Assembly (NCBI RefSeq): GCF_001423965.1
Contig: NZ_LMPV01000006.1
Span: forward strand, 434,001 to 498,000
DNA from: Exiguobacterium sp. Leaf196
Lineage (GTDB): Bacteria > Bacillota > Bacilli > Exiguobacteriales > Exiguobacteriaceae
Reading direction: 5' to 3'
DNA: 64,000 nt
Shown: one piece after another, positions 62,510 through 64,000 of the stretch
Layout of the letters: each line of letters begins with the position of its first letter
Position numbering within the stretch: the stretch's first letter is position 1
The notes under the pieces: model-generated
Seen by the model: only the letters and a program-made list of their open reading frames with translations
The model's database searches: none
Told to the model about the DNA's origin: nothing
Made by a program: the position numbers and the translations under genes

Positions 62510-62938
62510 ATGCTTTATACCCAAGAAGATGTCCTCGGACAATTATCCAAAGTATCACGTCTCGTCAAACGAGAAGTTGATGCTACCTTAGCTCCATATT
62601 CCTTACATACGGGTCAATGGGCGCTATTGAAAGCAGTTGCGTTATTACAACCTGTTTCACAAGTTCAATTGGCACATTATTTGATCATCGAAAAACCAGC
62701 TGTGACAAAAACTGTTTCACGTCTTGAGACACTCGGATTCATCACTCGAACGAAAGAAGGACGAACACACTTCGTCTCGTTGACACCTTTAGCCATCGAA
62801 CGGTTCGACCAAATCGACGCTGCTGTCCAAGAGACACATCAACGATTACTTGCCACCTTCCCCCTTACCGATCAGCAACAACTCGGTGAATGGATGACAC
62901 ACTTACTCACTCTACATCGACAGGAGGAATCCTCATGA
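62510..62938 (+). CDS. MarR-family transcriptional regulator
   Basis: A 142-residue winged-helix repressor. The HTH region is SQVQLAHYLIIEKPAVTKTVSRLETLGFI (quoted in parts: QVQLAHYLIIEKPAV, TKTVSRLETLGF), followed by the wing TRTKEGRTHFVSLT. The N- and C-terminal helices form the dimer. AAAGGAGAAATAAAA precedes the ATG. It overlaps the MFS gene by ATGA. Such pairs usually control a drug- or metabolite-efflux pump; the ligand is unknown. Confidence 0.92.
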   Translation: MLYTQEDVLGQLSKVSRLVKREVDATLAPYSLHTGQWALLKAVALLQPVSQVQLAHYLIIEKPAVTKTVSRLETLGFITRTKEGRTHFVSLTPLAIERFDQIDAAVQETHQRLLATFPLTDQQQLGEWMTHLLTLHRQEESS

Positions 62939-64000
62939 CCACTCGATTATTTTCACGTCATTACGTCATGACGTTGGTCATCAATCTATTGCTCTTCATC
63001 ACGTTTTACCTACTCAATGCCTCACTGCCTTTACTGGCTGCTAAGCAGTTTCCAGTCTCTGCTTCAGCACTCGGATGGATTGTGACTAGCTTCATCCTGG
63101 CAACGGTCTGTTCTCGTCCATTGATTGGTCACTGGTTGGATCGTTACGATTTGAAGCGCGTCTTGATGATCTCTGCGACTCTCTTTACAATGATGAGCAT
63201 TTGTTACCTGCTCGTCCTACCACTGGAATCATTCTTCTATTTGATCATCATCCGTATCATTCATGGTTTTAGTTTTGGGATGTTGTCTTCTTCAATCAGT
63301 CTCGCTGTCACGACATTGATCCCAAAAACACGTCAAGGCGAAGGTATGGGATATTTTGTACTATCGATGAACTTGGCATCCGTTCTTGGTCCTGTCATCG
63401 GTCTAACCTTTATTCAAGAAAAAGCCTTTGCTCTTTATTTCGTCACGGTTGCTGCCTTAGCCATCATCGCCTTATTGTTAATGATGCGTCTGCCACTAAC
63501 AAGCCAACATATTCCAAGCACATCCGCATTTCGTTTAAGCCAGTCTCTCTTTTTATCGCGTCCACTTTTGTTAGTAGCGACCCTTTTGGCAGGCGTTGCA
63601 ATTTCTAGTACTTCAGCGTTCATTTCACTGTATACGGACTCGATCGGACATGTGGCATATGCTTCTTATTTTTATGCGTTAGTTGCTCTTGGAATGGTCG
63701 GGATTCGACCAATTGCCGGAAAACTGTTCGACCAGCGGGGTGCCGCATTCGTGTTATTGCCATCGTTTGTTCTTTATATGATTGGCTTTGTCATTCTCGG
63801 CATGTATCCTTCTTTTGCCGGTTTATTGACTGCTGCCGTCATCATTGGTGTCGGTTCGGCATCTATCTTCCCGGGTCTTCAAACCGTCCTCTTGAATTTC
63901 GCACCTCCCGCACAGAAAGGGAAAGCCATCTCGACCTTTTTCCTTGCTTACGACACGGGCTTCGGAATCGGTGCCTTGATTCTCGCCACAGTCGCAAGCG
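62935..64000 (+). CDS. MFS transporter (3' end outside window)
   Basis: Major facilitator efflux-type transporter. 355 codons are visible without a stop; about 40 more are expected for a 12-span protein. The loop 2-3 motif is seen as SRPLIGHWLDRYDLKRVLM, matching the family GxLaDrxGrkxxl pattern. Ten or more spans can be counted (first TLVINLLLFITFYLLNAS). AGGAGGAATCCTC precedes the ATG, which overlaps the marR stop. Substrate unknown. It is likely repressed by the MarR regulator. Confidence 0.9.
   Translation, partial: MTTRLFSRHYVMTLVINLLLFITFYLLNASLPLLAAKQFPVSASALGWIVTSFILATVCSRPLIGHWLDRYDLKRVLMISATLFTMMSICYLLVLPLESFFYLIIIRIIHGFSFGMLSSSISLAVTTLIPKTRQGEGMGYFVLSMNLASVLGPVIGLTFIQEKAFALYFVTVAALAIIALLLMMRLPLTSQHIPSTSAFRLSQSLFLSRPLLLVATLLAGVAISSTSAFISLYTDSIGHVAYASYFYALVALGMVGIRPIAGKLFDQRGAAFVLLPSFVLYMIGFVILGMYPSFAGLLTAAVIIGVGSASIFPGLQTVLLNFAPPAQKGKAISTFFLAYDTGFGIGALILATVAS

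Overview
This window looks like the chromosome of a low-GC Gram-positive bacterium, most likely Exiguobacterium. The evidence is gene content and order. Read on the minus strand from the right end, the genes follow the Bacillus subtilis chromosome closely: zapA-cvpA-polX-mutS2-yshE, lcfA-fadR-etfB-etfA, trxA, uvrC, yslB/sdhCAB-ysmA, racE-rph-ysnA-ysnB, tig-clpX-lonA-ysxC, hemA-C-D-B-L and valS-folC. The genes that sit in these blocks in spore formers and serve spores (gerE, gerM, lonB, spoVID/ysxE) are absent, which fits a non-sporulating genus. I see no insertion sequence, prophage, CRISPR array or rRNA gene. One tRNA is present, tRNA-Arg(UCU).

Layout. 1-7200: a type IV pilus region cut by the left edge. 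pilT, pilB, a small membrane protein and a VanW/G5-like membrane protein lie on the minus strand. Three minor-pilin genes diverge from them on the plus strand. 7250-11536: an ankyrin-type membrane protein and a 1193-residue secreted DUF5057-like protein. 11604-15866: folC and valS behind a T-box. 15874-21276: the haem operon hemACDBL, without hemX, behind a PerR-like box. 21402-28852: a non-syntenic block between hemA and ysxC. It encodes an AI-2E-type permease, a processive-type GT2 glycosyltransferase, a HEAT-repeat membrane protein, a receiver-like protein without its phospho-acceptor Asp, and a large membrane-anchored TIM-barrel glycosidase-like protein. This is the best candidate for a little-described system, probably making a surface polysaccharide. 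28942-34809: ysxC, lonA, clpX and tig, with a CtsR-like site ahead of clpX. 34858-36435: an unrecognised protein and a lipoprotein. 36452-36617: tRNA-Arg. 36646-40184: ysnB, rdgB, rph, racE, ptsH (HPr) and ysmA. 40241-43564: succinate dehydrogenase. 43607-48436: yslB, a PH-domain protein, uvrC, a flavoprotein and a VOC protein. 48497-53164: trxA and the fatty-acid genes etfA, etfB, fadR and lcfA, with two FadR-like operators. 53318-62261: a YitT-family protein, a 27-residue membrane peptide, yshE, mutS2, polX, cvpA, zapA, rnhC and a MurE-like ligase. 62426-64000: a MarR regulator and an MFS transporter cut by the right edge.

Several starts were moved inward from the longest reading frame because a good Shine-Dalgarno sequence or the known family N-terminus points to an internal codon. 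These are hemL, hemD, hemC, valS, clpX, tig, ptsH, sdhA, sdhC, uvrC (TTG), fadR, polX, zapA, the MurE-like ligase, the glycosidase-like gene and the VOC gene. All family names come from reading the sequence and general knowledge. No database search was run.
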